Shown here one piece after another: positions 15,952 to 27,731 of a stretch of 64,000 nucleotides of DNA. Location: the NCBI RefSeq assembly GCF_040253615.1, contig NZ_JBEJGY010000004.1, positions 6,820,001-6,884,000 of the forward strand, written 5' to 3'. The position numbers and the translations under genes are program-made. The stretch comes from Streptomyces sp. Edi4 (GTDB lineage: Bacteria; Actinomycetota; Actinomycetes; Streptomycetales; Streptomycetaceae). The notes beneath the pieces were generated by a model. That model did no database searches. It saw nothing but the letters and a program-made list of their open reading frames with translations, and was not told the origin of the DNA. Position 1 is the first letter of the stretch. Every line of letters begins with the position of its first letter.

Positions 15952-17952
15952 TTGTACTCGAAGAGACCCTTCGGCCTCCCCGCGCTCAGCGGGCGTGTGG
16001 CCACCGCCGTGCTCGGCGCGGCGGCCCTGGTCACCGGCGGACTCATCGCCGCGGCCCCGACCGTCGCCGCCGCCACCCAGAGCTCCGGCGGCCAGGCCGC
16101 CCACACCCAACGGCTGTGCGCCCAGCCCGCCAAGGCCGGCATGATGTCCTGCCTCGCGCTCGCCCGCACCGACGTACAGCACCACTTCGGGATATCCCCG
16201 AACGCCCTGCCCTCCGGCTACGGCCCCTCCGACCTGCAGAGCGCCTACGCCCTGCCGTCGAACGCGGGCGCCGGTACGACCGTGGCGATCGTCGACGCGC
16301 AGGACGACCCCAGCGCGGAGTCGGACCTGGCGACCTACCGTTCCCAGTACGGTCTGCCCGCCTGCACCACCGCCAACGGCTGCTTCCAGAAAGCGGACCA
16401 GAACGGCGGCACCAACTACCCGACCGCAGACTCGGGTTGGGCCGGTGAGATCTCCCTCGACGTCGACATGGTCAGCGCCGTCTGCCCGCAGTGTCACATC
16501 CTGCTCGTCGAGGCAAACTCCGCCAACATGGACGACCTCGGCACCGCGGTGAACCGCGCGGTCGCCATGGGCGCCAAGTACGTCTCCAACAGCTACGGCG
16601 GCAGCGAGGACTCCACCGACCCGAGCTCCGACTCCTCCTACTTCAACCACCCCGGCGTCGCCATCACCGTCTCATCCGGCGACAGTGGCTACGGCGTCGA
16701 ATACCCCGCGGCCTCCCAGTACGTGACCTCCGTCGGTGGCACCTCGCTCAGCCGCGCCAGCAACTCGCGTGGCTGGTCGGAGTCGGTCTGGGGCACGAGC
16801 TCCGGCGGCCAGGGCGCGGGCTCGGGCTGCTCCGCATACGACCCGAAGCCGTCCTGGCAGAAGGACACCGGCTGCGCCAAGCGCACCGTCGCCGATGTCT
16901 CGGCGGTCGCCGACCCCGCCACCGGCCTTGCTGTGTACGACAGTTACCAGGCCAGCGGCTGGAACGTGTACGGCGGCACCAGCGCCTCCTCACCCATCAT
17001 CGCCGGCGTGTACGCACTCGCCGGCACCCCCGCGGCCAACACCACCCCGGCGTCCTACCCCTACGCCCACACGTCCGCGCTCAACGACGTGACCTCCGGC
17101 GCCAACGGCAGTTGCAGCCCCTCCTACCTGTGCACGGCGGGCTCCGGCTACGACGGCCCGACCGGGCTCGGCACCCCGAACGGCACCGCGGCCTTCACCG
17201 GCGGCACCAGCACCGGCAACACCGTCACGGTGACCAACCCGGGCAACCAGTCCACCCAGGTCAACACCGCGGCCTCGCTCCAGATCCACGCCACCGACTC
17301 CGGCAGTGGCCAGACGCTCACCTACAGCGCCACCGGTCTCCCGGCGGGCCTGTCCATCAACGCCTCGACCGGTCTCATCTCCGGCACACCGACCACCGCG
17401 GGCACCTACAACGTGACGGTCAGCGCCAAGGACTCCACCAACGCCACCGGTTCCACGTCCTTCACCTGGACCGTGACCACCGGGGGTGGCGGCGGCTGCA
17501 CCGCGGCCCAGCTGCTCGGCAACCCCGGCTTCGAGACCGGCAGCGCCGCGCCCTGGTCAGCGACCGCGGGTGTCGTCGACAACTCCGCCGGTGAGCCCGC
17601 GCACTCCGGCTCCTGGAAGGCCTGGCTCAACGGCTACGGCACCACCCACACCGACACCCTCTCCCAGGCGGTGACCATCCCGGCCGGCTGCCACGCCACC
17701 CTCAGCTACTACCTGCACATCGACACCAAGGAGACGACCACCACCACCGCCTTCGACAAGCTGACGGTGACGGCCGGTTCGACCACCCTGGCCAGCTACT
17801 CCAACCTCAACAAGAACACCGGGTTCGTTCAGAAGTCCTTCGACCTCTCCTCGTTCGCGGGGCAGACGGTGACCCTCAAGTTCAACGGTGTGGAGGACAG
17901 CAGCCTCGCCACGTCGTTCGTCATCGACGACACCGCGGTCAACGTGAGCTGA
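15952..17952 (+). CDS. Secreted S53 (sedolisin) serine-carboxyl peptidase with Ig-like and C-terminal beta domains
   Basis: About 666 residues. A signal peptide (VATAVLGAAALVTGGLIAAAP) leads to an S53 catalytic domain: GWAGEISLDVDMVSAVCPQC supplies the Glu and Asp of the triad, SSGDSGYG the oxyanion region, and YGGTSASSPIIAGV the catalytic Ser. A long kumamolisin-type propeptide is not visible. A putative Ig domain (LPAGLSINASTGLISGTPTT) and a C-terminal beta-sandwich (LLGNPGFETGS onward) follow, probably for substrate or wall binding. TTG 15952 is chosen because GGAGGG sits seven bases upstream; ATG 15937 overlaps that site and has none of its own. A strong terminator follows. Confidence 0.88.
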   Translation: MYSKRPFGLPALSGRVATAVLGAAALVTGGLIAAAPTVAAATQSSGGQAAHTQRLCAQPAKAGMMSCLALARTDVQHHFGISPNALPSGYGPSDLQSAYALPSNAGAGTTVAIVDAQDDPSAESDLATYRSQYGLPACTTANGCFQKADQNGGTNYPTADSGWAGEISLDVDMVSAVCPQCHILLVEANSANMDDLGTAVNRAVAMGAKYVSNSYGGSEDSTDPSSDSSYFNHPGVAITVSSGDSGYGVEYPAASQYVTSVGGTSLSRASNSRGWSESVWGTSSGGQGAGSGCSAYDPKPSWQKDTGCAKRTVADVSAVADPATGLAVYDSYQASGWNVYGGTSASSPIIAGVYALAGTPAANTTPASYPYAHTSALNDVTSGANGSCSPSYLCTAGSGYDGPTGLGTPNGTAAFTGGTSTGNTVTVTNPGNQSTQVNTAASLQIHATDSGSGQTLTYSATGLPAGLSINASTGLISGTPTTAGTYNVTVSAKDSTNATGSTSFTWTVTTGGGGGCTAAQLLGNPGFETGSAAPWSATAGVVDNSAGEPAHSGSWKAWLNGYGTTHTDTLSQAVTIPAGCHATLSYYLHIDTKETTTTTAFDKLTVTAGSTTLASYSNLNKNTGFVQKSFDLSSFAGQTVTLKFNGVEDSSLATSFVIDDTAVNVS

Positions 17953-17965
17953 CCTGAACTGCGCC

Positions 17966-18000
17966 GGGCGGGACAGGAGTTGACGCCCCCTGTCCCGCCC
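17966..18000 (+). terminator. Hairpin terminator after sedolisin
   Basis: GGGCGGGACAGG (17966-17977) pairs exactly with CCTGTCCCGCCC (17989-18000), an 11-base loop between. It lies 13 bases after the sedolisin stop and before the convergent methyltransferase end, so it may serve both strands. Confidence 0.8.
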
Positions 18001-18034
18001 TTCCGCGCGTCCGTTCCACTCGGTTCCGCAGGCC

Positions 18035-18690
18035 TCAGTCCTGTCGCAGTGCCACGAAGGCGCGGCCCGCCGAGGTCCAGCGGCCCGCCAGGCGCCAGCC
18101 GAGGGGGCGGGCACAGGACAGGAGCGCGTTGGTGCCGAGCCGGGCCCAGGGGAAGTCACCGCCGACCGCGCCGCGCGCGTCGGTGACCGTGACCCGGATG
18201 CGCTCGTCGATCTCGTACGGGGCCGTCTCGGCCAGCAACAGGCCGCCGGGGGCGAGTAGTTGGGAAACGCGCGCGAGCAGGGCCGTCGGGTCGCCGCCGA
18301 TGCCCACATTCCCGTCGACGAGCAGCGCGGTGTCCCAGCGCCCCTCACCGGGCAGGTGGTCGAAGACCGAGCGGCACAGTGCGCTGCCACCCCAGTCCCG
18401 GGTCCGGCGGACCGCCTCGGCGCTCACATCGACCCCGAGCGCGGCGACCCCGTCGGCGGCGAGCGCGGCCACCAGCCGGCCCGGCCCGCACCCGATGTCG
18501 AGGACGGCGCCCCGGCAGCGACGCAGCACCGTACGGTCCGCCATGTCCGGCTCCGCGCACCAGCGTTCGACTTCGAGCGGCAACAGCCATCCGTCAGGCC
18601 GGCGCAGGAACAGCGGACCGCGCCCGGAGCGCAGCGCGTCCGTATAGGGATCGGCGTGCCAGGCCGCCGGGATGGTTGCTGAGAGCGCTC

Positions 18691-18697
<7 letters not shown>
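18035..18697 (-). CDS. Class I SAM-dependent methyltransferase
   Basis: 220 residues. AVLDIGCGPGRLVAAL (residues 64-79) is the SAM-binding glycine loop, GVDVSAEAV the following acidic strand, and LAPGGLLLAE the later motif. Substrate unknown. The ATG lies inside the end of the upstream DUF2064 gene (7-base overlap), so it is the third gene of a tightly coupled operon with the GT2 and DUF2064 genes. The N-terminus MVRALSAT is dictated by a perfect copy of the dispersed palindrome over the start codon region (18680-18693). Confidence 0.83.
18680..18693. repeat. Dispersed palindrome site 9 (perfect)
   Basis: TGAGAGCGCTCTCA, perfect 14-mer. It covers codons 2-6 of the methyltransferase and the last bases of the DUF2064 gene. 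Confidence 0.85.
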
Positions 18698-19829
<1,132 letters not shown>

Positions 19830-19833
<4 letters not shown>

Positions 19834-20558
19834 CGGACCACCGCCGTCGCACGCGCCGCCACCGGCGGCTCGGCCAGCACCTGGCGCATGTCGTGCACCG
19901 CGTGCCAGGTGCCCCGCCAGGTGCCGGTGACCTTGGACTTGCCGGTGCGCGGCCGGTAGGCCACATCGTGTTCGGCCACCCGCCAGCCCGCGTCCGCCGC
20001 GCGCACCACCATTTGGAGCGGGTAGCCGCTGCGCCGGTCGGTGAGAGCGAGTCCGAGCAGGGCTTCGCGGCGCGCGGCGCGCAGCGGTCCGAGATCGCGC
20101 AGGCGCAGCCCGGTGCGTTGGCGCAGCATCCGTGCCAGTGCCAGGTTCCCCGCGCGCGCGTGCAATGGCCAGGCGCCCAGCCCCTGCGGCCTGCGCCGGC
20201 CGAGCACCAGGTCCGCCGCGCCGGACGCCACCTCCCCTACGTAGCGGACGAGCTCGGCTGGATCCAGGGAGGCGTCACAGTCGCAGAAGCAGACGAATTC
20301 GGCCTCGGAGGCGAGCAGCCCGGCGTGACAGGCGGCGCCGAAGCCGCGCCGGGGCTCATGCACCACCGTCGCGCCGAGAGCGCGTGCGACGTCGGGTGAA
20401 CCGTCCGACGAGCCGTTGTCGACCACGACGGCCCGCCAGCCGTCCGGGATCCGGCCCAGCACCCAGGGCAGCGCCTCGGCTTCGTCGAGACAGGGCAGTA
20501 CGACGTCCACGGTCACCGCACAGGGCGCGGCGGGGGATGCGGAAGTGGTTTCAGTCAC
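19830..20558 (-). CDS. GT2-family glycosyltransferase (dolichol-phosphate-mannose-synthase-like)
   Basis: 242 residues. VDVVLPCLDEAEALPWVLGR opens the GT-A fold, AVVVDNGSSDGSPDVAR is the nucleotide-binding block, and CFCDCDASLDP carries the D-x-D metal motif. No C-terminal membrane helices, so it is a soluble transferase. It heads the three-gene operon with the DUF2064 protein and the methyltransferase. GTG 20558 is chosen (GGTGAG three bases before it); an open extension upstream would run into the promoter region of the divergent response regulator. Product probably a sugar-decorated lipid or small molecule. Confidence 0.82.
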
Positions 20559-20682
20559 GTGCTCACCGTACGAATTCAAACCGGGTAAAACGGACTTCGG
20601 GTTCTTACGAAACGCGGACATCCCCCACCCGGGGCCCACCTGGCGCAGACGGACGCCCCCGAGCGGTGCCACGCTGGGTGCC

Positions 20683-22165
<1,483 letters not shown>

Positions 22166-22173
<8 letters not shown>

Positions 22174-23278
22174 CGTGCTGCTCATCGCCCTGTACGCGTT
22201 CCTCGGCGCGGCAGCCGCAGGCCTCGGCGGGGCGTTGGCGCTGCGTCTGCTGCGACACCGTTCGCTCACCGCGTCTGTGACCGTCGTAGCTGCCGTCGCC
22301 GTCCTCGCGATGCTGGCAGGCACGCTCGCCGTCGCCTGGGCGATGCTCTTGAACACCCACGACCTGACGGTGGTGACCGTGGTCGTCGCCATGGCGGCCG
22401 TCGCCTCCCTTGCGACCGCTCTCCTGCTCGGCCGCAGGGTCGTCGCGAGCAGCCGCCGCCTCGCCCTGGCCACCCGCTCCTTCGGTGACGGCGGCAGCTT
22501 CGACGCGCCCGTGGGTCCGACGACATCCGAACTGGCTGCGCTCAGCCGGGAGTTGGCGGCCACCAGCGCCAAGTTGACCGAGTCGCGCGAGCGGGAGCGG
22601 GCGTTGGAAACCTCGCGGCGCGAACTGGTCGCCTGGATCTCCCACGATCTGCGCACGCCGCTCGCAGGACTGCGCGCGATGGCCGAGGCGCTGGAAGACG
22701 GGATGGCCAAGGACCCGGACCGCTACTTCCGGCAGATCAGAACCGAGGTCGAACGCCTCAACAGCATGGTCGGCGACCTCTTCGAACTCTCCCGGATCCA
22801 CGCGGGAGCGCTCTCTTTGCACCCCGCCCGCATGTCCGTCCACGACCTGATCGGTGACGCGCTGGCCGGCGTGGATCCGCTGGCCCGCGAACACGGCGTC
22901 CGCCTGGTCGGAGCGCGCGTCGACGCGGTACCGGTCGAGGTCGACGGCAAGGAGATGACCCGCGTACTCGCCAACCTCCTGGTCAACGCCATCCGGCACA
23001 CCCCGGCGGACGGCACCGTCGCGGTCGGCGCGGAGGACCGGGACGGCGTGGTCACGCTCTCGGTCACCGACGGCTGCGGCGGCATTCCCGACGACGACCT
23101 GCATCGCGTCTTCGACACCGGCTGGCGCGGTACCGAGGCGCGCACCCCACCGGGCGGCGCGGGCCTCGGCCTCGCGATCGTGCGCGGCATAGTCGAAGCC
23201 CACTCGGGGCGTGCCGAAGTCCGCAACGTGGCGGGCGGCTGCCGTTTCGAACTGACGCTGCCGACGGCGACGGCCTGA
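22166..23278 (+). CDS. Sensor histidine kinase
   Basis: 370 residues. Three hydrophobic helices occupy residues 1-85 with almost no extracytoplasmic loop, so the signal is probably sensed in the membrane. A short HAMP-like linker and coiled region follow. The dimerisation domain contains the phospho-acceptor His in WISHDLRTPLAG near residue 160. The ATPase domain shows NLLVNAIRHTP (N box), DGCGGIPDDD (G1) and GGAGLGLAIVRG (G2). GTG 22166 is chosen: GGAAGG lies eight bases upstream, and it overlaps the response-regulator stop, giving coupled expression of the pair. A loose palindrome copy is at 22803. Confidence 0.88.
22803..22816. repeat. Dispersed palindrome site 13 (loose)
   Basis: CGGGAGCGCTCTCT, three mismatches, inside the histidine kinase gene (GGA GCG CTC TCT). 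Confidence 0.45.
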
Positions 23279-23436
23279 CCCGAGCCCGCACGGACACCCG
23301 CACGGCACGTCCCCGACCCCCCCTCGCATACATGGGCATCTCCCGCACACCGCACACCGCACACCGCATCTCGCACGCCGCGCCCGCAGACCCGCCCCCA
23401 CCGCGACGTCCCCACCGCGACGTGCCAACCACCTCG

Positions 23437-24435
23437 CTACCGCTGCGCCGCGGCGAACTCCGCCATCCCCTCCTCGAAGCCCACAGCCGGCTTCCAGCCC
23501 AGCTCACCGCGCAGTCGCGCCGAGTCCGCGGTGATGTGCCGTACGTCGCCGAGGCGGTACTCACCCGTCACCACCGGCTCGGGGCCGCCATGAGCCGAGG
23601 CGAGCGCGTTCGCCATCTCGCCCACGGTGTGCGGGGTCCCGCTGCCCGTGTTGTATGCGGTGAGCGCGCCCGGCTCCCGGCCTGAGAGCGCTTCCAGCGC
23701 CACCACGTTGGCGCCCGCCACGTCGCGTACGTGCACGAAGTCACGGCGCTGGCGGCCGTCCTCGAAGACGCGCGGCGCCTCACCGCGGGCCAGCGCCGAG
23801 CGGAAGAACGAGGCGACTCCGGCATAGGGCGTGTCACGCGGCATGCCGGGGCCGTACACATTGTGGTAGCGCAGGGACAGCGCCCTGCCGCCGGTCGCCC
23901 GCGCCCACGCGGCGGCCAGGTGCTCCTGCGCCAGCTTGGTCGTGGCGTACACGTTGCGCGGATCGACCGGCGCGTCCTCCGCGACCAGACCAGGGCTCAA
24001 CTCGGCTTCGCAGTACGGGCATTGGGGCTCGAAGCGTCCGGCGTCGAGCCATTCGACCGGGCGCGGCCCGGGACGCACGACACCGTGCTCGGCGCACTCG
24101 TAGCGCCCTTCGCCGTAGACGACCATGGAGCCGGCGAGTACCAGTTCACGCACCCCGGCCGCGGCCATCGCGGTGAGCAGCACGGCGGTGCCGAGATCGT
24201 TGCAGCTGACGTATTCAGGGGCGTCACCGAAACCGGTGCCGAGCCCGACCATCGCGGCCTGATGGCACACCGCGTCCATTCCGCGCAGGGCCGCCGCGAC
24301 GATCTCCGGGTCGCGAACGTCGTCCTGTGGTCGGACCGCCCGGTCCAGGACGAACGGCTCATGGCCGTGCGCGGCGAGCGCTGTGACAATGTGCGAGCCG
24401 ATGAAGCCCGCGCCTCCCGTGACAAGTACACGCAT
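23437..24435 (-). CDS. NAD-dependent epimerase/dehydratase (extended SDR)
   Basis: 332 residues. VLVTGGAGFIGSHIV is the Rossmann Gly-x-x-Gly-x-x-Gly motif, and NVYATTKLAQEH carries the Tyr-x-x-x-Lys catalytic pair. RYHNVYGPGMP is the usual sugar-nucleotide epimerase block. The family acts on nucleotide-sugars such as UDP-glucose. An unusual insert around residues 130-150 has four cysteines/histidines (YECAEHG and PQCPYCEAEL), perhaps a zinc site. ATG 24435 starts directly at the Rossmann strand; no Shine-Dalgarno is visible, so the transcript may be leaderless. It converges with the histidine kinase gene, part of the same sugar-related neighbourhood. Confidence 0.85.
   Translation of the reverse strand: MRVLVTGGAGFIGSHIVTALAAHGHEPFVLDRAVRPQDDVRDPEIVAAALRGMDAVCHQAAMVGLGTGFGDAPEYVSCNDLGTAVLLTAMAAAGVRELVLAGSMVVYGEGRYECAEHGVVRPGPRPVEWLDAGRFEPQCPYCEAELSPGLVAEDAPVDPRNVYATTKLAQEHLAAAWARATGGRALSLRYHNVYGPGMPRDTPYAGVASFFRSALARGEAPRVFEDGRQRRDFVHVRDVAGANVVALEALSGREPGALTAYNTGSGTPHTVGEMANALASAHGGPEPVVTGEYRLGDVRHITADSARLRGELGWKPAVGFEEGMAEFAAAQR
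23683..23696. repeat. Dispersed palindrome site 14
   Basis: TGAGAGCGCTTCCA inside the epimerase gene; antisense codons GAA GCG CTC TCA (EALS). Confidence 0.65.
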
Positions 24436-24515
24436 AGGGGAGACGCTACGGACAGGGAGCCTCCGCGTCACTGCTCCACTCCGCCATGTCACCACCCCGT
24501 AAGGAGTATCCGGTC

Positions 24516-24827
24516 ATGTCCCTTGAGCCGCTGTCGCAGAAGGATGTCGAGGACCGGCTGCGGGAGCTGCCCGGCTGGTCGCTGTCGCAGGACCACGACC
24601 GGATCTCCCGAAGCTACCGCCTCGCCGGACACTTCGCCGCGACCGCCATGGTCGTCCACATCGCCCAGATCCAGGAAGAGCTGAACCACCACAGCGACCT
24701 GACCCTCGGCTACAACACGGTCGCCCTGTCGGTGAACACCCACGACGCCGGGGGCGCCCTCACCGAGCTGGACTTCCGGCTCGCCCACCGCGTCGAGGAA
24801 ATCGCTCTCAACCACGGAGCGGAGTAA
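24516..24827 (+). CDS. 4a-hydroxytetrahydrobiopterin (pterin carbinolamine) dehydratase
   Basis: 103 residues, standard for the family. LRELPGWSLSQDHDRISRSY, VVHIAQIQEELNHHSDLTLGYNTV and the closing LTELDFRLAHRVEEIA match pterin-4a-carbinolamine dehydratase, including the catalytic His-His pair in NHHSD. The reaction regenerates dihydropterin from 4a-hydroxy-tetrahydrobiopterin, and members can be cofactors of other pterin systems. AAGGAG eleven bases upstream supports ATG 24516. No aromatic amino acid hydroxylase is nearby; the Mo-pterin oxidoreductase 11 kb away is not an obvious partner. Confidence 0.9.
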   Translation: MSLEPLSQKDVEDRLRELPGWSLSQDHDRISRSYRLAGHFAATAMVVHIAQIQEELNHHSDLTLGYNTVALSVNTHDAGGALTELDFRLAHRVEEIALNHGAE

Positions 24828-25020
24828 CGACCGCGTTGCTCGCCGGGATGAGGTCAACGCGTGAGGTCAAGGCCTGAGGTCGACGCACACGGTTCGCGCG
24901 CGCGGCCGACGCACCTGGCCCGCACACCCGTACCCACCCGGCCCGCATACCCCGCCCCCGCGCGGACGCCGCCACCCGTACAGCGCGGGCGGCGGCGTCT
25001 CATGCTGTGATGCGGTGCCG

Positions 25021-26406
25021 TCAGTGGTTGTGGCGGCTCTCGCGGGCCAGCGCGGTCACGAAGTGGGCGGCGTCGATGGTGCCGACGCCGGTCGCCATGT
25101 CGTAACCCTTGACCGCGGTGTACCCGGTGACACCGGCGTAGCTGTTGTTCGTGCCGTCCTTGACGTCCACGAGGCCGGAGCCCGGCTTGTACCCCTCGTG
25201 CTTGTAGAGGGAGTACAGGGCGTCGTTGATGTTGCCGAGGCGGTGCCCGGCGGCCTGGTCGGCGAGGGCGACGATGCCCGAGAACAGGGGGCTCGCCTCG
25301 CTCGTACCACCGGAGACGTCCCAGCCGACGGAGGTCGGGTCGTAGCTGGAGTACACCCAGGCACCGCCGTTGACCGCGGCCGACATCGAGATGTCGGGGG
25401 TACCGCGGCGGTTGCCGACGGCGCCGCGCACACCGTTCTGGAAGGACGGGCGCTGGAAGACGTGCGACTGCCCGCCGCCGCCCGCGCCGTTGTCGTTGTA
25501 AACGCTCTCAGGGCTGGTGCGGTTGCCCTTGTCGTCGAGGTGCAGCTGGGTGCCACCGATCGAGGTGACCAGCGGGTCCGAGGAGGGCCAGGAGTTGACG
25601 CGCTCCTTGTAGTACCCGGAGCCGTCCGCGGTGTTGTCGGTCGCGCCGCCGTCACCGGAGGAGGCCAGTACGGTCACGCCGTGCGCCTGCGCGTCCTTGA
25701 ACGCGTACCGCAGCTTCTGGATGCTGGAGAAGTCGCCCTTGTCGAAGCCCGGGAACGTGTTCTCCGTGGCGCCGAAGCTCTGCGTGATGACGTCACCGAT
25801 GCCGTGGTCGATGAGGTGCTTCTCGGCGTCCATCATCTCGGGCAGGCCGGTGACACCCTCGGTCTCCGCGACCGCGGTCTCCACCAGGACGATCTTCGCG
25901 TCGGGGGCGACCGCGTGCGCCATCTCGACGTCGAGCGTGGACTCACCGGCCCAGCCGGTCATGTCCTTGTTCTTCGGGTCCCACTTGGGAACGTTGCCCC
26001 ACTTGACGACGTCGACCTTGCTGCTGGGAATGCCGTACTGCTTGCTGTACACGTCCAGGTCGTGCTGGATGGTCGGCGAGCCGAACGAGTCCACGATCAC
26101 GATCGTGCGGCCCTTGCCCGTGATGCCGGCCTTGTAGAGCGGGTTCAGGTTGTACGCCTGGCGGTACTGCAACGGGCCGTAGCACGCGATCTTCCACTTC
26201 GCCTGGCACTCTTCGCTGCTGAGCGGGCCGCTGGTCGAGTGGGCGAGCTGGTGCCCGGCGATCGCCGGGACGGGCTTCACCTGCGGGGCGGCAGGTGCGG
26301 CGGTGGCGGACCCGGACAGCGGGGTCGCTATCATCGCGGCCGCGGCGAGGGCGGTGGCCCCAACTGTCGCTGCTGCGGTACGAGTCCGGGGGCGGGCTAT
26401 GCGCAT
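25021..26406 (-). CDS. Secreted S53 (sedolisin) peptidase
   Basis: 461 residues. A signal peptide (TAAATVGATALAAAAMIATP) is followed by the S53 domain: GWAGESTLDVEMAHAVAPDA holds the Glu/Asp pair, ASSGDGGA the oxyanion Asp region, and DVSGGTSEASPLFSGIVAL the catalytic Ser. It ends about 40 residues after a GYDMATGVGTID block that typically contains the calcium site. No long propeptide and no accessory domain, unlike the sedolisin at 15952, to which it is only distantly similar. AGGGAG five bases before ATG 26406 fixes the start. Proposed role: extracellular protein degradation at acidic pH, by family analogy. Confidence 0.88.
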   Translation of the reverse strand: MRIARPRTRTAAATVGATALAAAAMIATPLSGSATAAPAAPQVKPVPAIAGHQLAHSTSGPLSSEECQAKWKIACYGPLQYRQAYNLNPLYKAGITGKGRTIVIVDSFGSPTIQHDLDVYSKQYGIPSSKVDVVKWGNVPKWDPKNKDMTGWAGESTLDVEMAHAVAPDAKIVLVETAVAETEGVTGLPEMMDAEKHLIDHGIGDVITQSFGATENTFPGFDKGDFSSIQKLRYAFKDAQAHGVTVLASSGDGGATDNTADGSGYYKERVNSWPSSDPLVTSIGGTQLHLDDKGNRTSPESVYNDNGAGGGGQSHVFQRPSFQNGVRGAVGNRRGTPDISMSAAVNGGAWVYSSYDPTSVGWDVSGGTSEASPLFSGIVALADQAAGHRLGNINDALYSLYKHEGYKPGSGLVDVKDGTNNSYAGVTGYTAVKGYDMATGVGTIDAAHFVTALARESRHNH

Positions 26407-26540
26407 GAATACTCCCTGAGTGGGGGTCGAGCCGCGCGGGGCGGTCTTCGCGATCCCATCGGGAAGGTCATGCGCAGGACAAGAGTGTTTGTCGCTTGAT
26501 GTCGAACGCTTTGCCTGGCTGGGGCACTTAAATGAACATT

Positions 26541-26565
26541 CTTGGTTGGTAGCTGACCAACCAAG
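26541..26565. promoter_or_regulatory. Perfect inverted repeat upstream of sedolisin
   Basis: CTTGGTTGGT (26541-26550) and ACCAACCAAG (26556-26565), five bases apart, 135 bases upstream of the sedolisin start. The DNA around it (26515-26580) is AT-rich for this genome, as expected of a promoter. Candidate operator of the peptidase. Confidence 0.6.
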
Positions 26566-26623
26566 TGGGAAAAACGACAAAAGGGGTGACGCTCGACGGA
26601 GGTCGGCGGCACCCCTTCTGTCA

Positions 26624-26645
26624 CGTGGCGATCAGGAGATCGCCA
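26624..26645 (-). terminator. Hairpin terminator after aldo/keto reductase
   Basis: GTGGCGATC (26624-26632) pairs with GATCGCCAC (26637-26645) around a 4-base loop; one more C-G pair extends it. It lies 18 bases beyond the reductase stop. A second weaker hairpin, AAGGGGTG (26580-26587) with CACCCCTT (26609-26616), follows. Confidence 0.7.
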
Positions 26646-26663
26646 CGATCAATACGTGTCCGA

Positions 26664-27500
26664 TCAGGCGCCCAGGTTGAACTCGGACGGGTTCGGACCC
26701 AGCCGCTTGCCCTCGTCGAGGGCGGCCAGCGCGGCGAGGTCGTCGGCGTCCAGCTCGAAGCCGAAGACGTCGATGTTCTCCTTGATCCGCGAGGGCGTCA
26801 CGGACTTCGGGATGACGACATTGCCGATCTGAAGGTGCCAGCGGAGCACCACCTGCGCCGCGGTACGGCCGTGCTTCCGCGCGATCGCGACCACGGTCGG
26901 CACTTCGAGCAGCCCGCGGCCCTGGCCGAGCGGCGACCACGCCTCGGTCGCGATGGAGTGCTTGGCGTGCAGGGCACGCGACTCGGCCTGGGCGAGCTGC
27001 GGGTGCAGCTCGATCTGGTTGACGGCCGGGACCACGGAGGTCTCGCCGAGCAGCCGCTCCAGGTGCGCGGGCTGGAAGTTGGAGACACCGATCGCCTTGG
27101 CGCGGCCGTCCGCCAGGATCTTCTCGAACGCCTTGTACGTGTCGACGTACGCGTCCTTGGCCGGCACCGGCCAGTGGATGAGGTACAGGTCGACGTAGTC
27201 CAGGCCCAGCTTGTCGAGCGAGGCGTCGAAGGCGCGCAGGGTCGAGTCGTAACCCTGCTCGCTGTTCCACAGCTTCGTCGTGACGAAGAGGTCTTCGCGG
27301 GCGACCCCCGACGCGGCGACGGCCTTGCCGGTACCCCGTTCGTTCTCGTAGATCGCGGCGGTGTCGATGCTCCGGTACCCGGACTCGATCGCCGTCGCGA
27401 CCGCCTTGGCGGCCTCGTCGTCCGGCACCTGCCAGACGCCGAAACCGAGCTGCGGCATTTCGACGCCGTTGTTGAGGGTGATGGAGGGGACCTTGCTCAC
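26664..27500 (-). CDS. Aldo/keto reductase
   Basis: 278 residues of the AKR5-like (2,5-diketo-gluconate reductase) group. The catalytic tetrad is visible: Asp and Tyr in SIDTAAIYENE, Lys in TTKLWN and His in LIHWP. GVSNFQPAHLERLL and the NADPH-binding VIPKSVTPSRIKEN are standard. Expected NADPH-dependent reduction of an aldehyde or ketone in the cytoplasm. The start is GTG 27500, with AAAGGAT about ten bases upstream. It is a monocistronic gene ending in a terminator. Confidence 0.9.
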   Translation of the reverse strand: MSKVPSITLNNGVEMPQLGFGVWQVPDDEAAKAVATAIESGYRSIDTAAIYENERGTGKAVAASGVAREDLFVTTKLWNSEQGYDSTLRAFDASLDKLGLDYVDLYLIHWPVPAKDAYVDTYKAFEKILADGRAKAIGVSNFQPAHLERLLGETSVVPAVNQIELHPQLAQAESRALHAKHSIATEAWSPLGQGRGLLEVPTVVAIARKHGRTAAQVVLRWHLQIGNVVIPKSVTPSRIKENIDVFGFELDADDLAALAALDEGKRLGPNPSEFNLGA

Positions 27501-27731
27501 GAGCGGTCGATCCTTTGCGTCGTCGGTTGGTACTCACATCGTCAACGAACGGGCGGAACCGCGCATTCCCGGTACACCCACCGGATCGCATCTGACCTGC
27601 GGCTCCATGGCTCGTGACGCGTTCTTGGGGCTTTCCCGACGCGTCCTCCAGGGGGGCGTGCCCACTCCTGCCCCTGGTTGTCCCTGACCGGTGGCTCCGA
27701 TGAGAGCGCGATCAAGTCCGTCAACCCGCAC

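Noticed and set aside
25497..25510. TGTAAACGCTCTCA as another palindrome copy
   Set aside because: Only one half matches and the centre is not AGCGCT, so it was left out of the count. TGAGAGCGCGATCA at 27701 and TGAGAGCGTGTTCA at 3967 were excluded for the same reason.
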